A DNA stretch of 64,000 nucleotides, taken from assembly GCA_964195945.1 (NCBI GenBank), contig CAXMRC010000201.1, positions 40,548-104,547 on the forward strand, written 5' to 3'. Below, piece by piece: positions 8,539-17,771 of this stretch (the stretch's first letter is position 1; every line of letters begins with the position of its first letter). Made by a program: the position numbers and the translations under genes. A model generated the notes under the pieces. The model had not been told where the DNA came from and did not search any database. It saw nothing but the letters and a program-made list of their open reading frames with translations. The DNA is from JAAETI01 sp964195945. Its GTDB lineage: Bacteria > Actinomycetota > Acidimicrobiia > Spongiisociales > UBA5794.

Positions 8539-10044
8539 ATGATTCGCAAGAAAACAGCCGTCGCCATCGCCTTCGGACTAGCGCTGGCTGCCTGCAATTC
8601 CGTGTCGGAGACCGCCACATTCGATTCGACTACGACAACGACGCTGCAATCTGGATCGACAGCGGCCGCGGCACCCGTCACAACATCGACGGCAACCGTT
8701 ACGCAACCACCCGCGGCTATCGACGATCTACTCGGAGTCGGCGATAGCCGTTACCCAGGGCTTGGCAATGGTGGCTACGACGTTGTCCACTACACCATTG
8801 ACCTCACTTTCGATCCTGAGCCGAACACCGTCAATGCGCGAGTGGAGATTGAGTCCACAGCAACAGAAACTCTCAACGCCTTCAGCCTCGACTTCATCGG
8901 GTTCGAAGTTACCGAGATCACCATTGACGGCATGACCGCATCCTTTGCTAGAGAAGATGGTGAACTCATTGTCCAGCCGGCCGAGATCATCGCTCGGGGC
9001 CAACAATTCCAGACCACTATCAGCTACTCAGGGACCCCCACTCCGATCCGCTCCCAGGCTCTTCCGTTCGACGTGGGCTGGCGGACGGACCCATCAGGCA
9101 TCGCTTACGTGATTGGTGAGCCCGACGGCGGACGTTCGTGGCTACCGCTGAACGACCACCCAAGCGACAAAGCAACCTACACGTTCATGATCACGGTTCC
9201 GGACCCGTTGGTCGCGGCCGCCAACGGCACGCTCGTCGAGCGCATCACCGATCTTGGATGGGCCACCTGGGTGTGGGACTCAGCGGAGCCGATGGCCTCC
9301 TACCTCGCGACGGTCGTAATCGGAGATCTCGAGATCGTCGAGGATCCCGCGTCATCGGCCATCTCCGGAGTTGCGGTGCGCAACGTCTTGCCAGACGATC
9401 TCAGCGCCGGGTCACTCTCTGTCCTCTCCACCCAGGGAGAAATGATCAGCTTCTTCGAGAGTATCTTCGGGCCCTACCCGTTCGCGGCATACGGAATCGC
9501 GGTCGTCGATGGCTTCGAAGCCGCACTCGAGAATCAGACTCTCTCGATCTTCGGAAGGGACATGGTCGACTTCCCCCGATTCTTCGAGACGGTCTTGGTC
9601 CACGAACTCGCCCACCAGTGGTTTGGCAACAGCATCACTCCCAACGATTGGGGCGACATCTGGCTAAACGAAGGTTTCGCCACGTATGCGGAGTGGCTCT
9701 GGGTTGAACATACCGCCGGCGAGGCGGCCATGGCCGCAACCATCAGCGGCGAACGCAACCGGATGGCGTTGGCTTCATTCCTCGATGCCCCCGGCAATCC
9801 ACCGGCGAACGACCTTTTCAATTCGAGCGTGTACATCCGCGGAGGTCTCGTTCTGCATGCTCTCCGCACCGCAGTCGGGGACGACGCGTTCTTTGAGATT
9901 CTCCTGGCCTACACAGATGCATACCGTGGCGGTGTCGTCGCTACGGCCGACTTCATCGAGATCGCGGAATCGGTATCAGGCCACGATCTTGGCGACCTGT
10001 TTGATACTTGGCTCTACGGAGCAGAAGTGCCGGAATTGCCCTAG
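8539..10044 (+). CDS. M1-family zinc metallopeptidase, lipoprotein
   Basis: The N-terminus MIRKKTAVAIAFGLALAAC is a lipoprotein signal with the lipobox LAAC, followed by a Ser/Thr linker, so the enzyme is probably anchored outside the membrane. The aminopeptidase N-like N-domain (YDVVHYTIDLTFDPEPNTVNA) precedes the catalytic domain with HELAHQW (His355, Glu356, His359) and the third zinc ligand Glu378 in NEGFATYAEWLW, the HExxH-x18-E pattern of M1 gluzincins. At 501 residues it lacks the large C-terminal helical domain of full aminopeptidase N. ATG at 8539 is preferred over a TTG three bases upstream. Confidence 0.9.
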   Translation: MIRKKTAVAIAFGLALAACNSVSETATFDSTTTTTLQSGSTAAAAPVTTSTATVTQPPAAIDDLLGVGDSRYPGLGNGGYDVVHYTIDLTFDPEPNTVNARVEIESTATETLNAFSLDFIGFEVTEITIDGMTASFAREDGELIVQPAEIIARGQQFQTTISYSGTPTPIRSQALPFDVGWRTDPSGIAYVIGEPDGGRSWLPLNDHPSDKATYTFMITVPDPLVAAANGTLVERITDLGWATWVWDSAEPMASYLATVVIGDLEIVEDPASSAISGVAVRNVLPDDLSAGSLSVLSTQGEMISFFESIFGPYPFAAYGIAVVDGFEAALENQTLSIFGRDMVDFPRFFETVLVHELAHQWFGNSITPNDWGDIWLNEGFATYAEWLWVEHTAGEAAMAATISGERNRMALASFLDAPGNPPANDLFNSSVYIRGGLVLHALRTAVGDDAFFEILLAYTDAYRGGVVATADFIEIAESVSGHDLGDLFDTWLYGAEVPELP

Positions 10045-10116
10045 GCGGACCCGAACTGGACAGAGACAGCAAATCTAGCTGTACTCTGTGACCCTGCACC
10101 CTGGAAGAAGGAACCC

Positions 10117-11016
10117 GTGCGCACACCTCCCCATTTTATGTCCGCATTGATTACACCGTTCGACGACGACGGCGACATCATCGCTGAGGCCCACCTCCAC
10201 AATCTGCAACTGCAGGCCTCTCGCGGTGTGTCGGGGTTCGTCCTGAGTGGATCAACCGGTGAGGGTCCCTATCTCGAAGACGGTGAGAGGTCCGCACTGA
10301 TCAGCCAGGCCCGCAGCGGTTTAGGATCTGAGCCGTTCCTCATGTGCGGGGTTCAAGCGCAATCGGTACGTCAAGCTATCGCCCAGGTCGATGAGATAGC
10401 GTCAGCAGGCGCCGACGCTGCCCTGGTCACGACGCCTACTTCGCTGGCCAGGGGCAATCACGACGCCATCCAACGATTCTTCGAATCGCTAGCCGAAGCT
10501 ACACCACTGCCTCTGTTTCTCTACTCAGTGCCCTCGGTCACCGGATACAACCTGCCGGCCGAGTACGCCGCCACGCTCTCTGCACACCCCAACATTGTTG
10601 GCATGAAAGACAGCGGCGGACGACCTCTACATACCAAGCAGGTAGTTCAGTCGACTCCGGACGATTTTCTGGTTTACTCCGGCTCCAGCAGCACGTTGAC
10701 TCAGGCGATGGCAGCGGGTGCGGTCGGTGCAATCACCGCTTCGAGCAACTACCTACCGGAGCTCATCTCTGCATTGGTCATGACCGCACGGACTTCGGTC
10801 TCGGAGGCGGAACCGATGCAAGCGCGGCTGTCTGCGGCGACCCGCGAGATCGAGGCTTTCGGTGTTGTCGGTACTAAAGCTGCAGCCGGCGCCGCCGGTC
10901 TTTGGACCGGGATTCCACGCAAGCCGTTGCAGCCGATCCCCCGCACCGAGTTGGCTCGAATCAATCAGATTGTGGTGGCAGCCCGCGACTCCGCGGACCA
11001 GCTCGTCGCCGGCTAG
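10117..11016 (+). CDS. Dihydrodipicolinate synthase/N-acetylneuraminate lyase family aldolase
   Basis: A class I aldolase of the DapA/NanA superfamily, 299 residues. The (beta/alpha)8 signature SGSTGEGPYLEDGERSAL near residue 45, the catalytic Tyr in FLYSVP and the Schiff-base Lys164 in VGMKDSGG are present. The pyruvate-binding loop and sequence divergence from housekeeping DapA leave the substrate open; it could be DapA itself or a 2-keto-3-deoxy sugar-acid aldolase. There is no dap neighbour. The GTG start has a good GGAAGAAGGAA ribosome site. Confidence 0.85.
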   Translation: MRTPPHFMSALITPFDDDGDIIAEAHLHNLQLQASRGVSGFVLSGSTGEGPYLEDGERSALISQARSGLGSEPFLMCGVQAQSVRQAIAQVDEIASAGADAALVTTPTSLARGNHDAIQRFFESLAEATPLPLFLYSVPSVTGYNLPAEYAATLSAHPNIVGMKDSGGRPLHTKQVVQSTPDDFLVYSGSSSTLTQAMAAGAVGAITASSNYLPELISALVMTARTSVSEAEPMQARLSAATREIEAFGVVGTKAAAGAAGLWTGIPRKPLQPIPRTELARINQIVVAARDSADQLVAG

Positions 11017-11026
11017 CTGGCCATCT

Positions 11027-11728
11027 CTAGCGTTCATCGACCTCAATCGCACCAGCGATGAAATCAAGATTCGGCACGTCAACGTATCGACCTTCGCCGA
11101 CCTCAATCCGAGTCGACGCCAGACCTATCTCAGCGATTGGTCCTTCGGCATCGCCAATCCTGACCTTGGTGCCGGGGCTGTAGCGATTGGCAACGTGACG
11201 GCCGGCCGCAACCTGGCGGGCCAACGGCACGGAACCGAGGCCAGCACCAAGTGCGAGAGCAAGCGCACCACCAAACGCGATGGCCGCGACAAGGATCAGA
11301 ATGATGTCCGTGGAAACCCCGACCTGCTGCAGCGCGATGATCACACCTACGCCGAGTATTGCGCTGGACAGGATCAGGCGCGCCCGACCGGCAAGACCCG
11401 CAGACACGGGGCGCAACGCGGTTTCGGCAAATAACCCGACGATCCGGCCAAGGGCCCTGGCCACAATGACGACAACTATGGCGATCATGACCTTGGGGAC
11501 CGAACCGATAACGGATGACGACAATCTGTCCGCCTGCTCCGGGTCGACAATGACCAGCGCCCCGATGACCGCAATCGCTGTCATCAACACCGGTACCAAC
11601 TGACCGACCATTTCGGACAGCCGTCCCCCTAATCGGCGCGCGACGAGACGCCCGACTACCCAGATAAGCGCGATCAGACCAACCACAACGGCAAGTGCGA
11701 CCAGGCGTCGTTCCAGTTCAGGGTCCAT
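11027..11728 (-). CDS. Small MscS-like membrane protein
   Basis: 233 residues with about five hydrophobic segments (residues ~9-28, 44-60, 77-97, 114-135, 140-165) and a short C-terminal beta-rich part. The Gly/Ala-rich last helix (AIAFGGALALALGAGLGSVPLARQVAAGRHVANRY) followed by PGTKVRIGDAEGPIAEIGLASTRIEV... resembles the pore helix TM3 and beta domain of mechanosensitive channels, but the large C-terminal cage domain of MscS is missing. Two bases separate it from the anti-sigma gene, so it is probably the third gene of the sigma operon; a link to envelope or osmotic stress is inference. Confidence 0.7.
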   Translation of the reverse strand: MDPELERRLVALAVVVGLIALIWVVGRLVARRLGGRLSEMVGQLVPVLMTAIAVIGALVIVDPEQADRLSSSVIGSVPKVMIAIVVVIVARALGRIVGLFAETALRPVSAGLAGRARLILSSAILGVGVIIALQQVGVSTDIILILVAAIAFGGALALALGAGLGSVPLARQVAAGRHVANRYSPGTKVRIGDAEGPIAEIGLASTRIEVGEGRYVDVPNLDFIAGAIEVDER

Positions 11729-11730
11729 GT

Positions 11731-12081
11731 CTACTCCTCGTCATCCTCGCTAGAGGAAGAGCTAGTGGTGTCTGCCTCGCCGCCAGTAGTCGCGGTACCG
11801 CGCAGCCCTCGTTCCGTACCCGGTCCATATTCGAGAACGGCTCGACCCATGGCACCCGCAACATCCATAGTCAACTGGCCGATCTCACGAAGAAACTCAT
11901 CGAACCGGATCTGCTTGAGAACCGGGGTGGCCAGGTCGGTCTGTAGCTCGCCGATCCAGACCTCCGCCAGGAACTCCTGACAATCGTCACAAGTGACGAC
12001 ATGCCCCTCGAGATCAGGTTCGATGCCATCAACAAAGGCGAACAGACGGTCGTCGGAGGTACGGCAGTCTCTCATCTCCAA
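11731..12081 (-). CDS. Putative zinc-finger anti-sigma factor
   Basis: 116 residues starting MEMRDCRTSDDRLFAFVDGIEPDLEGHVVTCDDCQEFLAEV. HVVTCDDC is the His-x3-Cys-x2-Cys core of the zinc anti-sigma (ZAS/zf-HC2) domain. No transmembrane helix is seen, so it would be a soluble anti-sigma factor, with an acidic C-terminal tail rich in Ser and Asp/Glu. It overlaps the end of the sigma gene by 10 bp, the classic arrangement of an ECF sigma with its antagonist. The partner assignment follows from this gene order. Confidence 0.8.
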   Translation of the reverse strand: MEMRDCRTSDDRLFAFVDGIEPDLEGHVVTCDDCQEFLAEVWIGELQTDLATPVLKQIRFDEFLREIGQLTMDVAGAMGRAVLEYGPGTERGLRGTATTGGEADTTSSSSSEDDEE

Positions 12082-12629
12082 GCCTCCATTCGATCTCGCA
12101 GCGAGCGGCGTGCCCGCAAGATCCGAGTCCGAACAGTGTTGATCGGGAGATCCAACACATCTGCAATAGCCTGGTAGCTGAGGCCGTCGTATTCACGTAG
12201 AACCAGCGGCTGCTTCAGTTTTGGCGGAAGCGCTGAGATCGCGCTTTCGAGTTCGCGGCGCAGCGCGAGATTCTCGGCATCGTCCGCAGGATCGAGTCGG
12301 GCGGGGCGATCGGGAACGGCATCGGTCGGGTACTCGCGACGGCGTTGTACCGCATTGAGCGCAAGGTTGGTGGCGATCCGATAGAGCCAGGACCTCACTT
12401 GAGCCTGGCCGCGAAAACCTGGCAGCGCACGATGCGCCCTCACAAATGCCTCCTGTGTGAGATCCTCGGCCATGACCGGGTTCCTGACGATCCGCAGCGC
12501 TGCGCCGTATACGAAGTCCTGGTGTCGACGCACCAACTCACCGAATGCGTCCAAATCGGTGAGCGATGCCTCGACCAACTCCATGTCGGAGAGCGCCGCA
12601 TGTGTGCTGTGTTGTCCAGTTAGACCCAT
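12072..12629 (-). CDS. ECF (group 4) RNA polymerase sigma factor
   Basis: 185 residues with sigma region 2 (DFVYGAALRIVRNPVMAEDLTQEAFVRAHRALPGF, YRIATNLALNAVQRRR) and region 4 (LPPKLKQPLVLREYDGLSYQAIADVLDLPINTVRTRILRARRSLRDRM), joined without regions 1 or 3, as in ECF factors. It directs RNA polymerase to stress promoters and is likely held inactive by the overlapping ZAS protein. Start is uncertain: ATG at 12629 gives 185 residues, but a candidate ECF promoter spans that codon, so ATG at 12584 (MELVEASLTDLD...) may be the real start. Confidence 0.93.
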   Translation of the reverse strand: MGLTGQHSTHAALSDMELVEASLTDLDAFGELVRRHQDFVYGAALRIVRNPVMAEDLTQEAFVRAHRALPGFRGQAQVRSWLYRIATNLALNAVQRRREYPTDAVPDRPARLDPADDAENLALRRELESAISALPPKLKQPLVLREYDGLSYQAIADVLDLPINTVRTRILRARRSLRDRMEAWR

Positions 12630-12647
12630 TACCCCACCCGAGGTTCC
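12620..12647 (-). promoter_or_regulatory. Candidate ECF-type autoregulatory promoter
   Basis: On the minus strand GGAACC (12647-12642) is followed after 16 bp by GTCTAA (12625-12620), matching the GGAAC / GTC layout of many ECF sigma promoters. It covers the first possible start of the sigma gene, which would move translation to 12584. Confidence 0.4.
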
Positions 12648-12891
12648 GTCTGAATCTAACTGGTTGCCGGTTTGGTGACTACCAAAGGCAACTCGTCTGG
12701 TTCAGGAGAGAAGACCAAGAACTTCACCAGGGACCGTGGGCCAAAGCGATAGTCAGATGGGCAGAAGCCAGGCTTCGGTTCCGCTGATCAAGGTGGCTGC
12801 AAGGGGATCCTCTGTCAGATCCCCTCACGGGTCTTCCTTGCGGTCACCGCCAAATAGCCTCTACTGCCCCAATCAGTTACCGTCTCCGATC

Positions 12892-14052
12892 ATGCAAATC
12901 GGCATTCTCTCTGAAAAAGCCCCCGGCGAGCATCGTGTGGCCGCAACACCACAGACAGCCGCTACATATATCGAGTGGGGATGGCAAGTAGACGTTGAAG
13001 CAGGAGCCGGCACAAGCGCGGGTTTCCCCGATCGTCTCTATAGCGAAACTGGAGCAAATATCGTGGATGGGCCGATCGCCCGATCCGCTGACATCGTGTT
13101 GTGTGTCGACGCTCCAGAACAACTCAACGAACTCAAGCCTGGTTCAGTGCTTGTTGGGTTTCTCGATCCATTCGTTGACACGGAACTGATTCTGTCATTA
13201 GCCGAGCGCGGCGTTACTGCACTCGCAGTGGAAGCGATCCCTCGCACCACGCTCGCCCAAAGTATGGATGCGCTGTCGTCGCAGGCCAACATCGGTGGCT
13301 ACGCCGCAGCCTTGTTGGCTGCCACATCTTCGCCGAAGCTGCTTCCGATGATGGTGACCGCGGCGGGAACGATTCCGCCGTCGCGAGCCCTCATTCTCGG
13401 CGTCGGAGTCGCTGGTCTGCAGGCGATCGCTACCGCACGTCGCCTCGGCGCCGTCGTATATGCCTACGACATCCGGCCGGAGACCGCGGAACAGGTTGAA
13501 AGCCTTGGAGCGAAATTCGTTGCTGCGCCCACCGAGGAGATGGACGAGGGCGGCTATGCGAAAGAGGTCGGGCAAGACACCCAGGCAGCGCAACACGCTG
13601 CACTGGCTCCACATGTCGCAGAGTCTGATCTCGTGATCACGACAGCACAGATTCCAGGTCGCCCAGCGCCGCTGCTAGTCACCGATGAGATGATCGCCCA
13701 GATGACGCCCGGCTCGGTCATCGTCGACATGGCAGCTGGCTCCGGGGGTAACGTTTCGGCGTCGCAGCCTGACACGATGGTTGATGTCGGTGGCGTTCAC
13801 ATCTATGGGCCGACCAATCTTCCGGCCCAAATCCCTCATGACTCGAGCCGCATGTATGCGCGCAACCTGGTTGCGCTGCTGGAGCGGACCCGGGCCGAGG
13901 ATGGCTTCCAGATCGATCTCGAAGACGAGATCATTGGCGGAACAACCATCACCCATTCAGGTGAGGTTGTCCACCCCAGAAGCCGCCAGGTACTCGGCCT
14001 TGCCGACCTGGTTGCCGAACCGGTGGACGTCCCAGAAGGAGAAACAGAATGA
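12892..14052 (+). CDS. pntA: NAD(P) transhydrogenase subunit alpha part 1 (PntAA)
   Basis: NAD(H)-binding domain I of proton-translocating transhydrogenase. 386 residues from ATG 12892, MQIGILSEKAPGEHRVAATPQ being the normal N-terminus; the frame upstream is open but not protein-like. ILGVGVAGLQAIATARRLGA is the Rossmann motif, and SDLVITTAQIPGRPAPLLVTDEM, GSVIVDMAAGSGGN are family hallmarks shared with alanine dehydrogenase. In this lineage the alpha subunit is split, with membrane part pntAB next. Start and stop overlaps (ATGA) couple all three genes. Confidence 0.95.
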   Translation: MQIGILSEKAPGEHRVAATPQTAATYIEWGWQVDVEAGAGTSAGFPDRLYSETGANIVDGPIARSADIVLCVDAPEQLNELKPGSVLVGFLDPFVDTELILSLAERGVTALAVEAIPRTTLAQSMDALSSQANIGGYAAALLAATSSPKLLPMMVTAAGTIPPSRALILGVGVAGLQAIATARRLGAVVYAYDIRPETAEQVESLGAKFVAAPTEEMDEGGYAKEVGQDTQAAQHAALAPHVAESDLVITTAQIPGRPAPLLVTDEMIAQMTPGSVIVDMAAGSGGNVSASQPDTMVDVGGVHIYGPTNLPAQIPHDSSRMYARNLVALLERTRAEDGFQIDLEDEIIGGTTITHSGEVVHPRSRQVLGLADLVAEPVDVPEGETE

Positions 14053-14342
14053 GTGCCGTGTTCATCAGCGGCATCGTGGTGTTCGTGCTTGCCGGATTCG
14101 TCGGCCTTGAAGTCATATCCAAGGTACCGCCCACCCTGCACACGCCATTGATGTCAGGTGCCAACGCAATCTCCGGCATCACAATCGTTGGTGCCGTGAT
14201 CGCGGCCGGAACCGGATTGGGTACGTTTGCGGCCATTCTCGGCTTCCTGGCGGTCACCGCTGCGATGATCAATGTTGTCGGCGGCTTCCTTGTAACGGAC
14301 CGCATGCTTGAGATGTTCAAGAAGAAGCCGGGGAGGGGTTAA
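14049..14342 (+). CDS. NAD(P) transhydrogenase subunit alpha part 2 (PntAB), membrane
   Basis: 97 residues with three hydrophobic helices, including LHTPLMSGANAISGITIVGAVIAAG, the conserved membrane-channel motif of the alpha subunit domain II, and a VTAAMINVVGGFLVTDRMLEMFK C-terminal segment found in all PntAB. It supplies half of the proton channel and pairs with PntB. ATG overlaps the pntAA stop, and its TAA overlaps the pntB ATG. Confidence 0.95.
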   Translation: MSAVFISGIVVFVLAGFVGLEVISKVPPTLHTPLMSGANAISGITIVGAVIAAGTGLGTFAAILGFLAVTAAMINVVGGFLVTDRMLEMFKKKPGRG

Positions 14343-15700
14343 TGACTGAGCTCCTATACCTCGGCGCAGCTGTTCTGTTCATCCTCGGGCTCAAGCAACT
14401 CTCTTCCCCACGTACTGCGCGACGCGGCAACATGCTTGCTTCGGTCGGCATGCTGATCGCAATCGTCGTCACCCTGGCCAATATGGAAGACGTCGGGTGG
14501 GGACCGGTCATCGCTGGATTGCTGGTAGGCGGTGGCGTCGGTGCTGCGCTTGCCTTGCGGGTCAAGATGACTTCGATGCCTGAATTGGTCGCGGCATTCA
14601 ACGGGTTCGGTGGCGTGGCATCGGCTCTCGTTGCCCTCGCCGAGATCGAACGAACCGGCTCGGTTTTCGAGACGGAAACGGGTGTGGTGGTTGCCCTGTC
14701 ACTTGCCATCGGCTCAATAACGTTCTCGGGCAGCTTTGTGGCGTTCGGAAAGCTCAACGGATCGCTACCGGGAAAGCCGGTCCTGTTGCCGGCAGGGCAA
14801 CCAATCAATGCGGTGCTAGCACTAGCGACCATCGGAGTTGCCGCGTGGGCCATTGCCGCCGACGAAGCCCTAGGTTTTTGGATCGTCGTTGCGCTAACCC
14901 TCGTCCTCGGTGTTCTCGCTGTCATTCCAATTGGCGGTGCAGACATGCCGGTCGTCATCTCGTTGCTGAACTCATTTTCTGGGGTTGCCGCAGCCATGGC
15001 CGGGTTCGTCATAAGCAACTCGGCCCTGATTATCGGTGGCGCCCTGGTTGGAGCTGCCGGCCTGATCCTTACCCTGCAGATGGGTGAGGCCATGAACCGG
15101 ACCATCGCCAACGTGTTGTTCTCCGGCTTTGGAGCTACCCCCTCCGGCCCCGTCTCGATGAGCGACAAACCGGTCAAGAACGCAACTCCCGATGACGTCG
15201 CCATTGCGCTGGCATATGCGGAGAATGTCATCGTCGTTCCTGGGTACGGCCTTGCCGTCGCCCAGGCCCAGCATGCGGTGAAGGACCTGGCAAACATTCT
15301 CGAAGGGAGGGGGGTCAACGTCGAGTACGCCATCCACCCGGTGGCAGGGCGTATGCCGGGACACATGAATGTGCTGCTGGCTGAGGCCGACGTGCCGTAC
15401 GACCTGTTGCTCGATCTCGATCAGTCGAACCCGAAGTTCGGCCAGACCGATGTTGTTCTTATCATCGGAGCAAACGACGTGGTCAACCCGTCGGCCCGCG
15501 ACGACGAGACCAGCCCGATATATGGCATGCCGATCCTCCAGGTAGATCTTGCAACGACCGTTGTTGTTGTGAAGCGGAGCCTCTCCCCCGGTTTCGCCGG
15601 CATCGACAATCCGCTGTTCTATATGGATAGCACCATGATGCTGTTCTCGGACGGCAAGGCCGCTGTCGAGGCGGTTATCTCGGCGATCGCCAACGTCTAG
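14342..15700 (+). CDS. pntB: NAD(P) transhydrogenase subunit beta (PntB)
   Basis: 452 residues. The N-terminal two-thirds hold eight or nine transmembrane helices including MPELVAAFNGFGGVASALVALAE and the MPVVISLLNSFSGVAAAMAGFV motif lining the proton path. The C-terminal soluble domain III binds NADP(H): VIVVPGYGLAVAQAQHAVKDL, AIHPVAGRMPGHMNVLLAEA and IGANDVVNPSAR are diagnostic. The complex makes NADPH from NADH using the proton gradient, feeding the biosynthetic operons nearby. A convergent amidohydrolase ends five bases downstream. Confidence 0.96.
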   Translation: MTELLYLGAAVLFILGLKQLSSPRTARRGNMLASVGMLIAIVVTLANMEDVGWGPVIAGLLVGGGVGAALALRVKMTSMPELVAAFNGFGGVASALVALAEIERTGSVFETETGVVVALSLAIGSITFSGSFVAFGKLNGSLPGKPVLLPAGQPINAVLALATIGVAAWAIAADEALGFWIVVALTLVLGVLAVIPIGGADMPVVISLLNSFSGVAAAMAGFVISNSALIIGGALVGAAGLILTLQMGEAMNRTIANVLFSGFGATPSGPVSMSDKPVKNATPDDVAIALAYAENVIVVPGYGLAVAQAQHAVKDLANILEGRGVNVEYAIHPVAGRMPGHMNVLLAEADVPYDLLLDLDQSNPKFGQTDVVLIIGANDVVNPSARDDETSPIYGMPILQVDLATTVVVVKRSLSPGFAGIDNPLFYMDSTMMLFSDGKAAVEAVISAIANV

Positions 15701-15704
15701 CGAA

Positions 15705-16790
15705 TTAGACCAGATCGACCACAACACGGCCGGCGCGCATCACGAGCGCCGGCCGGAGTAACTCGGTCGGATCAACAACGGGATCTTTGCGAAACAAGAC
15801 GAGATCTGCAGGCCTGCCCGGTTCGAATCCTGCGTCGACGTCGAGATAGTCGTACGCGGCTTCTGTCACCGCGTGCACCGCCTGTGCGGGGCTGAGACCG
15901 TAGTCGATCAGCCTTAATGCCTCCCGCGCAACCTGGCCATGGCGAACCGCAACGTCTGTCCCGGCGAGAACAGCAACCCCGGCATCCACCGCCTCCGCCA
16001 ATAGATCAGATACGTTCCGCAACCCGTCGTGGAGCATCCGACCGCCCGACGACGATTCACCTAGCCATTGGGCGATGCCTTCCATCGCTACCAATGTCGG
16101 GACCCAGGCCCCGCCTCGTGCACCCAGGGCTGCAATGTCGACACGACTGAGAAACAGGCCGTGTTCTATCGAGTCGACACCGCTCCTCACGGCGATACCG
16201 GGTGTTTTGGGAGCTGCCGTGTGAATCGCCACCCGGCACCCTGCTTCATGAGAGAGAGCGACTATCTGGCTCAATGCGTCTTCGGCGAAGTTCGGCATCG
16301 CTCCGATCCCTTTACGAGGCCAATCGCCAACGATCTTGACCCACGTTGCTCCCCCACCCACCGCCTCACTGATCGTCTCCGCAAGATTGCTGCCATCGAT
16401 TTCGGCGGCAAATCCCGGGTAGTACCCGCCGGGGACAGCGATCATTCGCCCCGCCATCTGCATCCGGGGTCGCCCGGATTCGTTTTCGTCGAGGAACTGC
16501 AACGAGAGCGATGACTTTGCTCCCTTCTCGGCGAGAAGCAGGACGCCCCCTTCGAGCTGAAGCACCGCGTTGCGCCGCATCTTGGCCTGCAGATCTACTC
16601 CGTCGTAGTCGATCATGTCAGTCACGTCGTCACCGGACAGATGGGCATGGCAATCCGCAAGTCCGCCGGTAGCAATCAGATCCCGCAGATCTCGAACTTC
16701 GCCATTGCCGGAGCTCGCGTCGACAAACTTGCCACCGACAACGCCCAGCCGATATTCGGCGCCTGCCAGGTCCCGCAGTTGAACGATCAT
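15705..16790 (-). CDS. Amidohydrolase-superfamily protein (imidazolonepropionase-like)
   Basis: About 361 residues. GGLADCHAHLSGDDV is the first metal-binding HxH-type motif (His-Ala-His), GCRVAIHTAAP and GVDSIEHGLFLS give the later metal histidines, and LAGTDVAVRHG the terminal Asp; the C-terminal GRPADLVLFRKDP strand closes the composite beta domain. This matches the aryldialkylphosphatase/imidazolonepropionase-like clade of hydrolases whose substrates vary (peptidyl-proline, xenobiotics). Start chosen at MIVQLRDLAG; an upstream ATG at 16835 would add 15 residues lacking family character. Overlapping divergent promoter with the ABC operon. Confidence 0.85.
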   Translation of the reverse strand: MIVQLRDLAGAEYRLGVVGGKFVDASSGNGEVRDLRDLIATGGLADCHAHLSGDDVTDMIDYDGVDLQAKMRRNAVLQLEGGVLLLAEKGAKSSLSLQFLDENESGRPRMQMAGRMIAVPGGYYPGFAAEIDGSNLAETISEAVGGGATWVKIVGDWPRKGIGAMPNFAEDALSQIVALSHEAGCRVAIHTAAPKTPGIAVRSGVDSIEHGLFLSRVDIAALGARGGAWVPTLVAMEGIAQWLGESSSGGRMLHDGLRNVSDLLAEAVDAGVAVLAGTDVAVRHGQVAREALRLIDYGLSPAQAVHAVTEAAYDYLDVDAGFEPGRPADLVLFRKDPVVDPTELLRPALVMRAGRVVVDLV

Positions 16791-16880
16791 CGGAGAGACG
16801 CTAACCGAACGCGCCACGGGTTTTCGATGAGCCAACTGGGGTTAGCATCCGGAGATCCCTACCACCGTGTTGGTGTTGCC

Positions 16881-17771
16881 ATGCTCGAAATCAGAAATCT
16901 CCGTAAGAGATACGGCGACGTCGTTGCCCTTGACGGCTGCTCATTCTCGGTACAGCGCGGTCAGCTTCTCGGATTCCTCGGACCAAACGGATCGGGCAAG
17001 ACCACAACCATGAGGTCTGTGTTCTCCCTCATAAGGCCAGACGATGGCGACGTTCGTTGGGACGGGACCACCATTGCGCCGGAGAGCCGCCTTCGATTCG
17101 GTTACATGCCGGAACAACGTGGGCTATATCCACGGATGAAACTTGCCTCGCAGCTCTCGTACTTCGGTCGGTTGCACGGGATGGACAAGACTGCCGCAAC
17201 GCAGACAGCCCGCAGGTGGTTGGATCAGCTCGACCTTGGAGACCGCGCTGACAGCAGGCTCGAAGAACTTTCACACGGCAATCAACAGAGAGTGCAGCTT
17301 GCGGCCGCATTGATTCACGACCCGGATCTACTGATTCTTGATGAACCGTTCTCCGGCCTGGATCCGATCGGTGTTGAGGCAATGATGGCGATCCTTGTCG
17401 AACGTGCCCAGCAGGGAGCGGCAGTGGTGTTCTCCAGCCACCAACTGGACCTGGTCGAAGACTTGTGTGAAGACGTAGTGATTATCGCGGCAGGGAAGGT
17501 CGTACTGGATGGTGCCATCCGCGAGCTGCGCTCGAGGTCTCCGCACCGGTATCTCGACATCGAGTTGGCGACCTCTCGCACCGACCTCCATACCGCCTTT
17601 GCAGAGTTCGCAGTGATCGAGTCTGCCTCAGGCAGACTACGTCTCAGAGTTGATGACAACACCGAATTGGAACCACTGATTCATAGAGCGGCACAACTGG
17701 GACATGTGCGCCACTTCAGCTACGCCCCGCCCAACCTCTCCGAAGTGTTCCGTGAGGTGGTTGGGCAATGA
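16881..17771 (+). CDS. ABC transporter ATP-binding protein
   Basis: 296 residues of the NatA/DrrA-like type. Walker A GPNGSGKTTTM, signature LSHGNQQRVQLA (Ser-His-Gly variant), Walker B LLILDEPFSGLDPIG and H-loop SSHQLDLVEDLCEDVVII are in order. The C-terminal ~80 residues form the DUF4162-like tail of this exporter group. It overlaps the permease gene by 4 bp (ATGA), so they make one exporter. The substrate is unknown. ATG at 16881 starts the canonical LEIRNLRKRYGDVVAL strand; open frame upstream is not conserved. Confidence 0.95.
   Translation: MLEIRNLRKRYGDVVALDGCSFSVQRGQLLGFLGPNGSGKTTTMRSVFSLIRPDDGDVRWDGTTIAPESRLRFGYMPEQRGLYPRMKLASQLSYFGRLHGMDKTAATQTARRWLDQLDLGDRADSRLEELSHGNQQRVQLAAALIHDPDLLILDEPFSGLDPIGVEAMMAILVERAQQGAAVVFSSHQLDLVEDLCEDVVIIAAGKVVLDGAIRELRSRSPHRYLDIELATSRTDLHTAFAEFAVIESASGRLRLRVDDNTELEPLIHRAAQLGHVRHFSYAPPNLSEVFREVVGQ

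Noticed and set aside
14317..15366. A 349-codon open frame antisense to pntB
   Set aside because: The composition (Ala/Pro/Thr/Arg) is that of a shadow frame; pntB is unambiguous on the plus strand.
15820..15850. A GGTTCGAATCCTGC stretch like a tRNA T-arm
   Set aside because: It is inside the amidohydrolase gene and no acceptor or anticodon arm is found around it.
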